Source: Codonopsis lanceolata (lineage: Eukaryota; Streptophyta; Magnoliopsida; Asterales; Campanulaceae). From it: a DNA stretch of 64,000 nt. Where the stretch lies: assembly GCA_013146195.2 (NCBI GenBank), contig CM028378.1, positions 76,351,254 through 76,415,253 of the forward strand, read 5' to 3'. Every line of letters begins with the position of its first letter. Within the stretch, counting starts at the first letter, position 1. The notes beneath the pieces are model-generated. The model ran no database searches, had not been told where the DNA came from, and worked only from the letters and a program-made list of their open reading frames with translations. The position numbers and the translations under genes were made by a program. Below are positions 34,880 through 47,318 of the stretch, in pieces.

Positions 34880-37800
34880 TATAATACCATGATTCCTCAT
34901 AAGCTTTATTTACGTGATATGTTTTAATTTCTTCCTTTGAGCTTGCATGATTTGGTTTATGAGAAAGTCTAGATGTGTGTGAGTAACCACATTAAGACCA
35001 AAACACTATTAATATATGTTTCATAGTTGTTAACTTGCTAAAGTCATAAGTTGTAACTCGATGTTAGTTGAAATGCGAGTCGGTTGAGAGTTTACTTGTG
35101 TTGTTTGTGTTCGTGACCTTGGTTAAGTATTAGGTATTTGCATGATTGTTATGAACATACTTAGATGCATTAGACTTCAAGTTTGAGGCATTCCTTAAGT
35201 CTATTAGCGTAATACCCTAGATTATTGAATGATTGACTTGTGCTTGTCAACATACATTCATAAACATCATAAGTATATTTACTTAGCTCATGTGTATGCT
35301 TGGATACAATAGCATATTCTTTGACATCATTTCCATGCTTGAATTCATCTTTCATGCATGTTGTACTTTGAGACTTTTGTTATATATATATATATGATAT
35401 ATGATCATGTATTAATGTCTAAGGCCATTCATAACATCCTTAGCATGCTTAAGGTCTTGATTGAATGCTTGTTGAATCGAAGGTTTGGTTATTGGTTTAT
35501 TTCTCCTTGTTTCCCTTCTTCATGAGAGATTGCTCGGGAATTGTTTGAGTATGTTTTGGGTGAGTTCTAGACCTACTTTGAATGAAGTTTAAGCCTTTTT
35601 TGGTTTGGTTATGTGTTTGGAATCATTAGGAGATCATTCGTTGTCTTTACGTTACATGAATTCATACTTTGTGCATACTACGTCTTATAGCATTTTGATT
35701 TCGTTAAAGTCTTGATCTAACTTGTACATGTATTCTAGACCTTTCATGAGACCTTTGAAATGCTTATAATCATGCATGTTTACTTGTTTAATCATTGTTT
35801 CAATCGTTACTTTGATACTTCATGTTAGGTTTAAATCTCAATTTGGTCACCCTACTTTTGGCAAAAATTCATTAAGCTCACTATATTTTTTTTCTTCAAT
35901 TTAATCACTCTATTTGGCTCTGAAAGTCAATAAGGTCACTAGAGTCATTTCAGTTAGTTAAGTTGGATGGAAATCTTTGAAAAAACAATAATGTCCCTTA
36001 CATTTGAAAGGTGTGTTGACAAATTCAAGTCACACAATAAGAAATTATGTTTGAGAGGAGAAGGAGACCCTCAAATCCCCAAAATTTAGTAAGGGTATTA
36101 TTTGATTTTCCTAACAAAATTAAACTTTACATCCAAATATATGGATGGAGTGATGAACGTGCTAATTATGTGAAAGTAGAGTGATTAAATTGAGGAAAAA
36201 TAAAGTAGAGTGAGCTTAATGAATTTTGGTCGAAAGTAAGGTGACTAAATTGAGATTTAAACCTTCATGTTATCGTGCTTTGTTGGAGACTTTTCGAGTG
36301 TTGTTCGGATGAGTTTTAGATTCTTTTTGAATGAGGATTCAAGCTAGAATGTTAGGAGTTGAGTTAGTACTCATTTAGGGTGAGTTTGGAGGCATTTTGA
36401 TTCAACAGACAAGGCGGTCGCCTAGTGGTTGGACTAGGGCATCACCTATTTGGCAGAACAACACCAAAGCTGGAAACAGGGTTAGGCGGTAGCCTAGTCT
36501 TCCATTCGAACAACATTTTGCTGTTTTGATTTTTGGACTATTTTGACTATCCTAACCTTACTAAAACCCATTCTAATCACTCCTTAAACCTTCCTATCAA
36601 GTCCTAATCCAATCCTAACATGATTACTTAGTTTTAAGTGTGATTTAAGTGGGTGTATTAGAGGGTTTAACACCTAAAAATAAGATTTTGAGATACCACA
36701 ACATTTAAACATGTGTCCCATTAAGTTGTTGACTTCTATATCAACCACAACCAGCTTTTGTGACCTCATTTGCTGCCTTCCTTCTTAAAAAATGTGGAGA
36801 GACTTTCATGGGCGATTGTAGAGGGTTCTTGGAGGATTTGCTTGGGCTCCCATAGCTAAACTTGTTCATTCTTCAAGCTTTGACCATAGAATCGAAGATC
36901 TTGTCGAGTGGTCTCCTTCCAACCGATTTTATTGTCGTTTTGTTTGTTTGTGTGAAGGTTACAAGTAAGTTACTACTTCCTTTTGTTTTGGATTTTTGGC
37001 TCATTGATCCTAAGGAAAACAAAATGCTTGCTATGTGAGGTCAATGAGTACTTATGTGCTATGTATGCCTATATTTTACATTTTTTTTTTGGAAATGTGA
37101 ACTTGCTAGAACTAGGAGTTGGTTGATTTCCATGTATAATGAAGTATGTTATTAAGCTTCACCTTGTATGTTTAAGCCTTTGAGCATTCTAGCTAAGTGT
37201 TTGCCTAGAAATCTATGTTTGAACATGATTATTATACTCTAAAAGATATTCCTTGTGGTATGAAACATTTTGGGGGGTTTTAATTGGGCATTTGTGAATT
37301 AGGGCTCCTTATGAATGGTCGATAGCTTAATGTTTGAATGACATGATGATATTATACTTATGAGTTGTTATAATTATTTGTTAAAAAAAAAACTTGAAAA
37401 TTAGTATTCATATTTTTATGTATATTTCATAAAAGGATGAAATGAAGATAATCAAATATTTATTAATGAATGTTGTATGAAAGCAGCTTTTGGCTTTTTG
37501 GGGGGTTTAATTGGGAATTTGTGAATTAATGGGGTTATATATTGTTGTATGTTTAAGGCTTGTGAGCATGCTAGATGAATTACTATCTTAGATTACATGC
37601 TTGAAATATGATGATTGACTCTAAATGATTAAGGTTGATCTTCATTTGTATTAAAGTAAGTTGTTCAACTCTATTTGGTATATTTAAGGCTTGTGAGCAT
37701 GCTAGATGGATTTATATCTTGGATTACATGCTTGAAATGTGATGATTGACTTTAAATGACAAGTGTTGATCTATGAACCGTAATTGGGGATTTTGTTGGG

Positions 37801-39209
37801 TATGTATGGATTATTTGGGTTACACAATGTAGTTAACCTTGAAAACATAGTTATGAACTCTAGTTCATGAACATAAGAGGGTTATGTTGCAAATAGCTTC
37901 TATGCCCTAGAATTTGGAAAGTATAGAAATGACTCAACGGAGTCGACTATTGGATTAATATGAATATAGTAAAGTCCATGTTGAAGTCTTACGGAATTTG
38001 GGGTTCAGTTGATGGAGGTTAAGCCTCCAAGCATTTTAAGTGTATGAAGAATACTTGGGTATTAGAGACTTAATTTTATTACTCTAATATGATTATGTGC
38101 TAGTTAGCAGGAAATGCATAACTATGTGATTAAAGAGTAAATACCTACTTGATTGGTTGAGTGCGCTATTCCGTACTCTTCCTTTGATTGAGCATTTGAG
38201 TATACATTACTTGTGCTTGTGTTTCAGTCCAGCTGGCGTTGCCTTGTTTAAGTCTTTGGTGGGACGCTACATTGTCTTCACAAATTAATGGATCGTGATT
38301 GCAATGGATCGTCGTGCCGGGTTTACACACACCCCTCCATCAATGGCCACAGTGGGGATGTAGCTGATCATTGTTATAGTAATAAACATGACCTTGATAG
38401 CTATGAAACTCAAGCAGGGAATGTCTCGGGGATGTCGATATCACGGAAAGGATATCGAGGGCACATTAATTGCACGTGTTTTGCAGGAGCTACACGGCGG
38501 AAGCGGAATGGAAATCATATTCTCCCTTATGTGATTTATTGTGCGAGTACTTATGTGAATTAATGTGCTACGTGACTTATGATATGATTTACCTGAGATG
38601 ATTTTTGAGGAGGTTGCTACTATTATATGTTTTATAGTCTTTGTTTGGAAAGAACGGATGTGAAGTGAATTGAAGTAAACTTCATTATGGGTAGTACGAC
38701 TTGTGGTTGTTTACTTGGTACTTATACTTGTAAAGTTGGTACTTTATCTTTTGTAAGCCGATGAATGTTAGTCGAGCCATGTTTATATAACTATATTATT
38801 TTCGTTTTATCTTGAGTTATATTGAATCTTTGTTTATGTTTATACTTTGGCACCTTTAGCCGTGGAGTGCGTAGACTAGAGTTGTAGACTTAGTTTAATG
38901 TTGGGTTTCGGTTGTAACGTCATCGATGACTTGGTTTATTTATGTTATATAATTGCATAACAGGTGGTTAATGTTGTACATGCAAAATGTTACGTCACGT
39001 GATTTTAATTTTTGGGTTGAAAGATTTATCATCTCTTAGGTCGTTTCTAGTTTGGAGCTTGTTAGACCGGGCGCCATTGTATTATTTACTTCTGCATTTG
39101 TTGAGTCGTTGGTGGATTGTTGTTATAGCCTTACCATTTACTTCTTTGTTGTGCATTTTGGCGGTACGACCTAGGGATCTCATGTTGGGGTCTGGGTCGG
39201 GTCGTCACA
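34880..39209 (+). mobile_element. gypsy-1 5' LTR (very long)
   Basis: The start corresponds to TGTAATACC of the 3' LTR (here TATAATACC) and the end is GGGTCGGGTCGTCACA, directly before a primer-binding site. Length is 4330 bases, or about 3885 without the MITE at 35828-36263 and its 9-base duplication. It matches 46768-47276 plus 58859-60407 with scattered substitutions, so the element is not recent. Imperfect repeats of a GCATGCTAGATGAAT unit lie at 37550-37770. Non-coding. Confidence 0.8.
35828..36263. mobile_element. Mutator-like MITE in gypsy-1 5' LTR
   Basis: 436 bp with inverted repeats GGTTTAAATCTCAATTTGG / its inverse, extending through GTCACC; a perfect 9-base duplication TTCATGTTA (35819-35827 and 36264-36272). 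The 3' LTR of the same element has the empty site at 59289-59297 (a single TTCATGTTA in matching flanks). The interior is non-coding and largely self-complementary. Confidence 0.92.
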
Positions 39210-39211
39210 GT

Positions 39212-39223
39212 TGGTATCAGAGC
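39212..39223 (+). other. gypsy-1 primer-binding site
   Basis: TGGTATCAGAGC, complementary to the 3' end of initiator Met-tRNA, two bases after the LTR end. It primes minus-strand DNA synthesis in LTR retrotransposons. Confidence 0.9.
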
Positions 39224-40954
39224 TATAGGTTTAGCTATCGGTCGAGATAGGTTCCATCGCCTAGATGGGTTGGTTTTGTGTTATTTGTTCTATCTTAACG
39301 TCGAGTGTTATTGTATGTTAAGATGATAGAAACTAGAACATATTCTAGCACTGGTAGAGGTGCAGGTGGTAATAGTATGGTATTGAGAATTTGTGAAACT
39401 AAAGCCGAGATCATTTAATGGGGAGTCGGATGCTCACATGTCCGGATTGTGAATAGTACGTCTTGAGAAGATTTTTGTACCTTGAGGTGTGGAGTTGAGC
39501 ATAAGGTAGTATTAGTCGTGTTCAAGCTTGAAGGTTCATCGGAGCATTGGTGGCATTTGTTACGAGATAGCTGGAGACAACACGGTGTGCCCAGGGTGTG
39601 GGAGGACTTCTTGAGGGAGTTCAGGGCATGGTATATTCCTACTGTAGTTCAGGAAAGAAGAGAGATTGCATTCATTGCGTTAGAACTGAGAGATATGATC
39701 GTTGCTCAATATTCAACGAAGTTCACGGAGTTAGCTCGTTAGACTAGGTACTTAGTATCAGATGAAGCTAGGAAGACTCCACAATTTGTGAAAGGGTTAA
39801 AGATGAAATATAGTAGGCAGCTTATCTATACATATATAAAAGGAAAGGAGTAAATAATGGAAATATCCCGCCAAAAGTGACATTCTAAATTTATAAATAT
39901 TTATAATTTGTATATTTGTAATATTTTTTTTCGGAAATTGAATGAAAATCAATTAATGAAGTTGACAACAACTTTTCAGATTCAAATGACTTTACAAATA
40001 TTTTTAGTGCATTTAATACAAACAAATTGTATAGCATTTAATATAGTTCAATATGATTTACGAAATGACAAGAAATACAATATCAAAATAATATCAAATA
40101 TTGAATAATTTATTCTATATCCGATTTCACTTTTTTTTTTAATTTAATATTTTTTTGCATTTGTAATTGGCATATTGACTTCTAAATCTTCACCACAGTA
40201 ATATAAATTCCCAGAAATAAGATTAAATGATGAAACAGTCGATTCAATATAAATTATTTGTCACCATTATTAATAATAGTCTTGACAAATAATTACAATG
40301 CAGTATTATTCAAACCAATTTAAAACCATAAATCAAAGCAACATAATTACTTCTCATCGCTAACGAATTAGTTAATGGTTTACTAAAGAAATATTTTTAG
40401 TAAACGTTCAAAATAATGATAATATTTTTTTCATTTAGTTAAAAATGAATTACATTAGTTAGCTCTTCTCATCACTAACGAAGGTTGGGTGTTAGTTCAC
40501 TGAGTTTACAACTCTAAAGTATTCAAGCCTTTATTGTTTATCCAAATGCCTCATTTTGGCTACTCAATCTTAACGGAGAGGTTGAGTATTCAAGCCCTGA
40601 TAACTATTTTGTTCAAAGCCTCGCACCATTTGTTCGAGCCACACCAAAGACATCATATATATATATATAAATCAAGACATTAAAAATAATAAAAATTCAC
40701 TAATGAAGGCTTACTAAATAATTAATGTATTGTTCAACATAGAATATTATCATTACCTCATGAAAAGCTTTAATATTTTAACTAACTTTATTTAAAAGTT
40801 ATTCATCGATGTAATAAGAAATATAAGAAGATGGATGTAAGATAAATTTGTTAATAGACAAAGACAAATTAATAAATGAACACATGCATTAAATTAATGT
40901 TTCTCCAAGGAGTATATAAAATGATTGTCAACCATAGTTATTTGCAACCGTACG

Positions 40955-41427
40955 AAGTGTATAAACTAAATGCAATAAATATTTTGAAACAAATCATTTT
41001 GTTTAGATGTTTTGAAGCTTAATTTATGAGTAATGAGTAGTTTTATGAAAAGTTTAATTCTTCTTCATTCTTATAAATTTTAGATCCTTATAGTTCTAAA
41101 ATTTAAAGATTTTTTAAACCAGTTTGTTGTTCGAGGTGCTTAGGTATTTTTCATTATTCTAAAAAAATGTTTTCTATATTTTATAACAAGCAAGTGTATA
41201 AACTAAATGCAATAAATATTTTGAAACAAATCATTTTGTTTAGATGTTTTGAAGCTTAATTTATGAGTAATGAGTAGTTTTATAAAAGTTTAATTCTTCT
41301 TCATTCTTATAAATTTTAGATCCTTATAGTTCTAAAATTTAAAGATTTTTTTAAACCAGTTTGTTGTTCGAGGTGCTTAGGTATTTTCATTATTCTAAAA
41401 AAATGTTTTCTATATTTTATAACAAGT
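40955..41427. repeat. 237-bp tandem duplication inside Helitron
   Basis: The unit starting AAGTGTATAAACTAAATGC at 40955 is repeated from 41192 with only a few differences, ending in TATTTTATAACAAG both times. Confidence 0.85.
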
Positions 41428-41873
41428 TTATATATATCAATAATATCAATAAATTATATAACAGCCAGATTTCAAATAATTTACTCCATACAACAGTAAT
41501 ATAAACATACATAATTATGACATATTATGAAATTTACAAACAATTTCATATAAATTACTAAATAGAAAAGACAAATTAGTAACCGAGTATCTACAATAAA
41601 TTTACTCTTAACATTTACTTGCCACCGATAATAGTAATAGTCCAGAAAAATAATTATTGTATAAAGTATCAGCATATGCATTACTCCTATTGTCATTCAA
41701 ATATTTTGTATTTAACTGTCGAATACTTATAAAAATTCAAGTAAATTTATATGTAAAATCTATAGATCGGACATAGGCTAAGGTTAGATTGAACAAATAA
41801 TTAACAAATTTATAAGAAAATAAATATATATCTGACCCAAGGGGTGGGAGAGATGGCAAGACTAGGGGCCACG

Positions 41874-41875
<2 letters not shown>

Positions 41876-41944
<69 letters not shown>
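41876..41944. repeat. (TA)n microsatellite
   Basis: An almost uninterrupted TA run inside the Helitron. Length is likely to be assembly-sensitive. Confidence 0.9.
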
Positions 41945-41948
<4 letters not shown>

Positions 41949-43146
41949 ATAAATTAACAAATAAAAATTTTAGTATATTTGTCGAGCCTACATGTTAAAA
42001 ATTCAGGTCTAATATTTGCAAAAAACTTTAACCTATTAAAGTTAGTTTACAAAAGATATATATTTATTCAACTTAATTGGTAATAGGCCAAGGTTAATTT
42101 GAACTTTAATTTTACAAATATTTACCAAAATATACAGATCTATGATGTTTTTCTCTATTTTCATCAGATCTGAAGTCAAAAAGTGCATAACTGATGTTTA
42201 TTTTTCCATTTTTGTCAAAATTAAATTTATAAAACAAATGTCCAACATAAAAGGTTGGGATCAGATTTTTTTTAATCCATTTTGAAAAACAAATTGGAAA
42301 AAAAATCATATGGTTAAAATTTTTCTCAGATACGATAGATCTATGTTTCTATTTTTATAAACTGTTTTTAAAAGTAAAGATGCATATTGATATGTACTTG
42401 GATATAATTAATTAACTATAAGATCTGTATATTTTCCATATTTAGTTAAATTAAACTCTCAATTTTTTTAATAATAATCAAAATTCAAATTTGCATCATA
42501 CAAATTTCTCTCAAAATTTTATTTAAAAAAATCTAAGAAACCTAGTTGTGAAATGGTTTGAAGGTATTCAATGTTAGAGTTTATTGGGGGATGATGTGGC
42601 TACATATTTCGAAAAAGGGAAGGGGACCTAGCGAAATATCAGCTATCTGTTATAGGACTTTTTCCAAGGCACACTAAAAATCTAGACTCAATAACTTTTG
42701 TTATTGAATAGTTGTATAAAAATTATTTTGCATAATATGTTATTCCTAACATTTTAGTGTTGGAGGTTTTGTTTAGAGTCTGTTATTTCGACTTCAATTC
42801 TTTTTCTTATTAGATATAACAAACAGTTTGATATTTGAGTATTTAATATTTATTTATATATATAATATAAATATTTGTGCTTTTTTAAGGTTATTTGAAA
42901 ATTACCAATCCAACATTTAAATGTAATTTTTTTGTGGTGATTTTATTTGGTAGCAAGAAAGATTATTTTGCTATTTTAATATTAGCAATTCAAATTATAG
43001 TGTCGTATGCAAGAATAAATACAACTTCATGCTTTAAAAGCACCCCTTATACAATTAAAAGTAATAATCGTATGTTTTCAATGATAAATATTATATATAA
43101 AATAATATTCCAAAATTTATAATATTTTTTCAAATATATGTGTTTG

Positions 43147-44050
43147 GTGGAGATTTTTGACAAATATTGCATGTGATTCCAAAAGGAAGTACACAAGACA
43201 TAGTTCATCTCACTATTAATTCATTGTATTTGTGAAGAGATTCACATGTATTGAGGTTGACAACAAATATGAGATACAAAGTATGGGTCCAACGAGAGTT
43301 TCGAATAATTGAAACTTTTTGTCGATTAGATTGCGAAGATTGACGATGGTAAAATTGGTGAACCAAATGATAATTGTGCTTATGTTGATATTCTTAATCA
43401 ACTGCTACTTACGGAATTCAACGATCCAATCGCTCCAATTGTACAAAGCACATATCCTTCATTTGGAAGCAGTCCCGATGATTCATCGTTTTTGGAAAAA
43501 GAGAATTATTCTAGATCCGACTCTTGATGTGGTTAATTCAATAAATGTTTACATGGTATTGAAGAACAATTCAAAAAGAAGATTGTTTTTGAGCTCAGAT
43601 TTTTCGTGTCATTTTGATAGAAACATTGATTTTTTGAACGATATATATAGATATTTCTAAAGTTTTAAATGAAATTTAAGGTTATGGAATACTAAATCAT
43701 GAGTTGAATTTGAAGGTTGGAACTTCATTAATGTTGCTTCGTAACATTGACAATTTCCTTGAGTTATGTATTAGCACACGATTAATTATTACAAGGCTAA
43801 GAAACCATATTTTAGAAGGTCAACTTCTTTCAAATGGACATTCTGGTGGTACTGTTTTATTTCAAAAATATCATTGACATCATCTGATCATTGAATTCCA
43901 TCCAAATTTCAAAGAAGACAATTTACGTTGATGGTGTCATACGAAATGTCAATAAATAAAATTGTCTAGCGTCAGACTTCTTTTGAAAAACCTTATTTTT
44001 AGTCATGATCAGTATGTCGCTTTGTCTAGAGTTACTAATCTTAAGAGTTT
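43147..44050 (+). pseudogene. Helitron helicase (C-terminal part), decayed
   Basis: Translation in changing frames gives helicase blocks known from plant Helitron RepHel/Pif1-like proteins: GGDF.QILHVIPKGS (43147), LRLTTNMR (43253), GKIGEPNDNCAYVDI (43350), LDPTLDVVNSINVY (43510), LKVGTSLMLLRNIDN (43710), FQRRQFTLMVSYEMSINK (43900) and a remnant of the final VSRV block (44020). Stops and frameshifts occur throughout. The Rep nuclease and the first half of the helicase are missing. The helicase normally unwinds DNA during rolling-circle transposition; this copy is non-functional. Confidence 0.8.
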
Positions 44051-44659
44051 TTGAAATTTTTATGTGATAATAATAGTTGTAATAATCGTACATCTTCAAC
44101 GAAAAATGTTGTACATAAAGAAGTATTTTAAAATTTATAATAACTTTTTAAAAAAATTATGTGATTTTCTTTGATTATACTGTTTATCAATTTTTATTTA
44201 TTTTCTTCATATTAAACTTTTTAATTGTATATTATTCAACTTTGATTGAGTATATGATTTTACACCTAAGTAAATCGTGCAACGCACGAGTGCATCACTA
44301 GTTCCTTTATAGCTTGCGGATTATAGAGGGACTGATGATCGTGCTTATGTGATGGAGTTAGATGTTGAGGAATACGCTCAGAAGAGGACCTCGAGAACTC
44401 AGGAATGATGATAGTAATAGAGGACAGTTAGCACCTCATACAGTTAGATAGGCAAACCCGTAGTCTAGTGAACAAAGTGATGCTTCTACCTATAGTCATA
44501 GACGACAAGGTGATGAGTTGACGTGTAAATTTTGGTTGGAAATTGGATACACCGAGAGTAGGTGTTAGAGTAAGGCAGACACGTGTTTTACTTATGGAGG
44601 TGATCACATTCGGAAGGATTACCCTAAGATGAAGGTTAACAAGTCTAGGAGTGCTAATT

Positions 44660-46754
44660 AGTAGTCTAGTGGCTCTAAGAGAGATGGTGATGGACGGCTT
44701 AGAGTTGAGGTCGTGTGCGCACGTGGCGATTGGCCATTGCGGAGTTTATAAACCTACCCGAGATAGGAGGTAATTCTTTTTATGTATATTATTGTTATTA
44801 TTATCGTTATTATGAGTACACGTTGTAACGGTTGCTCATATACATTCATATATACATTGCATTGTGTGTTGGGAACTATTGATTGTTGGTTTCCCTAGTT
44901 TATTGCTATGATCAAGGATAATGCTGCGATATGAGATTGGTTTATGGTTTTGATTGAATCGTGATATGTCGGTAGGCAATCAACTGTGGTATAGAAATGT
45001 GGTTATGTAGGCCTATGTGGATGGCCATGTTATACATGTATGAAGAATGACAATGTGATAATGTTTACTAGTTGTGTATTGAGTTTGCATACTCTATATA
45101 GATATGTGTAGTGTAATTAGTAGTATATTTATACAATATTAAGTGGTTATTGTGTGAGTAGGATATGCTTGAATTGCACTGAGGATAAACTTGGTGGTAT
45201 TGAGGTGAATTATGGTTATTACGGGTGAGTATACCATTTTGTCGTGGCTATCAAGATGTTGATATTACATGATGATATTATGTGTGTGTACTTTGTTGTA
45301 GACAAGGTTTTGAGTTAAGATAATAATAGATCTCAAGGAATATAATTGTTGAAAGTACTAGCGTGAATATTACCTCTTTTTTGACTAGGAAGTTGTCGTT
45401 AGGTAAGTATACTATATATGCATACCTTGTTATTTGATAGAATTGCATTTTCTTAATACACTATCGCGATGGAAGCTTATGAGTATGTTTTCTTGGTTTT
45501 GAGTTATGGTAATGTATGATTGGATTAGTAATCACATGTGGTATATTAGTTATTTGATTGTCCAATATGCATGGTTATGAGTTACATAGGTTATATGAGT
45601 TGAAGAATGACAATGCTTGTTGATTGTGTGTCGTATTTGCATACTATATGTGGATACATGTGACATTATCGGTGATAGGAATTTTATCATTATTTGATGA
45701 TTAATATATGAGTCAAATATTCTTGTTGGTTACGGAGTATAAACATGACTAGTATCAACATATGTATCGTCTTTGTCGCGAGTACTAGTATATTGCCTTC
45801 ATATGAGTATGCATAGTAAACGTGATGTGTTGTAGGCAAAATTGTAGTTTACAAAAGTAATAGATGTTCTTATTGAATATAGTTATATTTGATCATGACA
45901 ATGCTTATGTGCATTAGTAATAATAACTTGCTTAGTCTATTGCATAATAGGATCTTGACATGCATTACCTAATGATTATGACTTGTTTAAACTATTACAT
46001 TATTGTATGAGACTGTATTGGAGGATGCTTAAAAATTTACTCATGAACCTTCGCATCCTTACGACGGAAGCTTTTGAAGCTAATTCAGTAGGTACCCTGA
46101 ATTGGTGATCAAAGGATATTTGTCGATGAACTAGGATTGGTAGGAAGTAGGTTAGAAATTGACTAAACCTATTACCAAAGGGAATGAACAGAAACATAAT
46201 GAATTTTCAAACAATGCAAATATGTGCTCTTATGTGTTTTGACTGCAGTTGGGAAATCGCGAGTGTGATATAATGACTTTTAAATGTTGGTTTCTTTGTG
46301 TCAAGAGTGTGTTGTGGACTTGTGGGAATGCTCTTCTCTTCGTTGTTAGTTGCTCTATAGGCAACCTTTGTTTGTTGCAATTTGTTATGAACCTTTGGTG
46401 TTTAAATTTCATGTTGTGGCCCCGAAGCAAACAATTTCGGTAGATAGATATTTAGAGAGTCTTATGAATATGCTCTTGTGATAAGTTAAGGATTCATGTG
46501 GTTAATTAATATAGTGGAAATTGTGAGTGCTTTTGCGACTCAAGTTTGAGTCATGTGGGTTTTAATCTTTGTGTGCTTGGTATAGTTATTGTTATGATAG
46601 ACTCAGAGATTTGAGTCTAAGTTGATGGTATTGAGTTGGAGTGTTACACTCAATAATGAGAGACACCATAACCGTTGTCTCGATGTATTTGTGGTTGGGT
46701 GATGACCTAACGCTGGATTGTGTTACAGTTAAGAATTCGGGGCGAATTCTTTTT
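44660..46754. other. gypsy-1 internal non-coding DNA
   Basis: No pol motif in any frame that I can see. Short frames at 46000-46443 have no recognisable family. ATTATTGTTATTATTATC-like simple sequence lies near 44780. It occupies the place where pol would be in an autonomous gypsy element. Confidence 0.5.
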
Positions 46755-46763
46755 AAGGGGGAG
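46755..46763 (+). other. gypsy-1 polypurine tract
   Basis: AAGGGGGAG just before the 3' LTR start TGTAATACCCC at 46768; it primes plus-strand DNA synthesis. Confidence 0.85.
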
Positions 46764-46767
46764 ATGA

Positions 46768-47276
46768 TGTAATACCCCGATTTCCCGTAAGCTTTATTTG
46801 CGTGCTATGTTTGAATTTCTTCCTTTTAGCTTGCATGATTTGGTTTGTGAGAAAGTCTAGACGTGTGTGAGTAACCACATTGAGATCAAAACACTATTAA
46901 TATATGTTTCATAGTTGTTGACTTGCTAAAGTCACAAGTTGTAACTTGACGTTAGTTGGAATGCGACTGAGTTGAGAGTTTGCTTGTGTTGTTTGTGTTC
47001 GTGACCTTGGTTAAGCATTAGGTCTTTGCATGATTGTTATGAACATACTTAGATGTGTTAGGCTTCAAGTTGGAGGTGTTCCTTAAGTCTATAAACGTAA
47101 TACCCTAGATTCTTGAATGTTTGACTTGTGCTTGTCTACATACATTCATAAGCATCATAAGTATATTTACTTAGCTCATGTGTATTCTTGGATACAATAG
47201 CATATTCTTTGACATCATTTCCATGCTTGAATTCATCTTTCAAGCATGTTGTACTTCGAGACTTTGGTTATAAATA
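46768..47276 (+). mobile_element. gypsy-1 3' LTR, first part
   Basis: It matches the 5' LTR from 34880 to about 35385. It is cut at an AT-rich site by the copia element and resumes at 58859. Confidence 0.88.
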
Positions 47277-47318
47277 TTTTAGCAATTAGGCTTGTGGCCC
47301 GATTATTTACTTCCTCTC

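Larger units (their letters stand above)
39825..44301 (+). mobile_element. Helitron, 4477 bp, inserted in gypsy-1 gag
   Basis: The 5' end is TCTATACATATATAAAAGG. The 3' end is CTAG, 12 bases after a 6-bp hairpin (TCGTGC-AAC-GCACGA, 44275-44289). The insertion lies between A and T of the host gag with no target-site duplication. These are the textbook features of plant Helitrons. Removing it restores the gag reading frame across the junction. It carries a decayed helicase remnant, a 237-bp tandem duplication and a long TA run. Confidence 0.93.
39323..44660 (+). pseudogene. gypsy-1 gag, broken by stops and a Helitron
   Basis: The start MIETRTYSSTGRG resembles gypsy gag beginnings such as MVETRQG at 63304. 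The retrotransposon gag domain follows: FNGESDAHMSGL, FKLEGSSEHWWHLLRDSW, WEDFLREFRAWYIP, YSTKFTELAR (39416-39741). After the Helitron (39825-44301) it continues LADYRGTDDRAYVMELDVEE (44314-44373) and a degenerate zinc-knuckle (CFTYGGDHIRKDYPK, 44588-44632) that has lost cysteines. In-frame stops occur near 39415, 39450 and 39483. Gag forms the particle that packages element RNA; this copy is dead. Confidence 0.75.
39210..46767 (+). mobile_element. gypsy-1 internal region, gag only, split by Helitron
   Basis: It contains the primer-binding site, a broken gag (39323-39824 and 44302-44660), long non-coding DNA (44660-46750) and a polypurine tract AAGGGGGAG at 46755-46763 just before the 3' LTR. 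Without the Helitron it is about 3.1 kb. I see no protease, reverse transcriptase or integrase motif, so it would be non-autonomous, like LARD or TR-GAG elements. Confidence 0.7.

Noticed and set aside
38288..38563. 91-codon frame with several Cys and His
   Set aside because: It is inside the non-coding gypsy-1 LTR; no consistent zinc-finger spacing.
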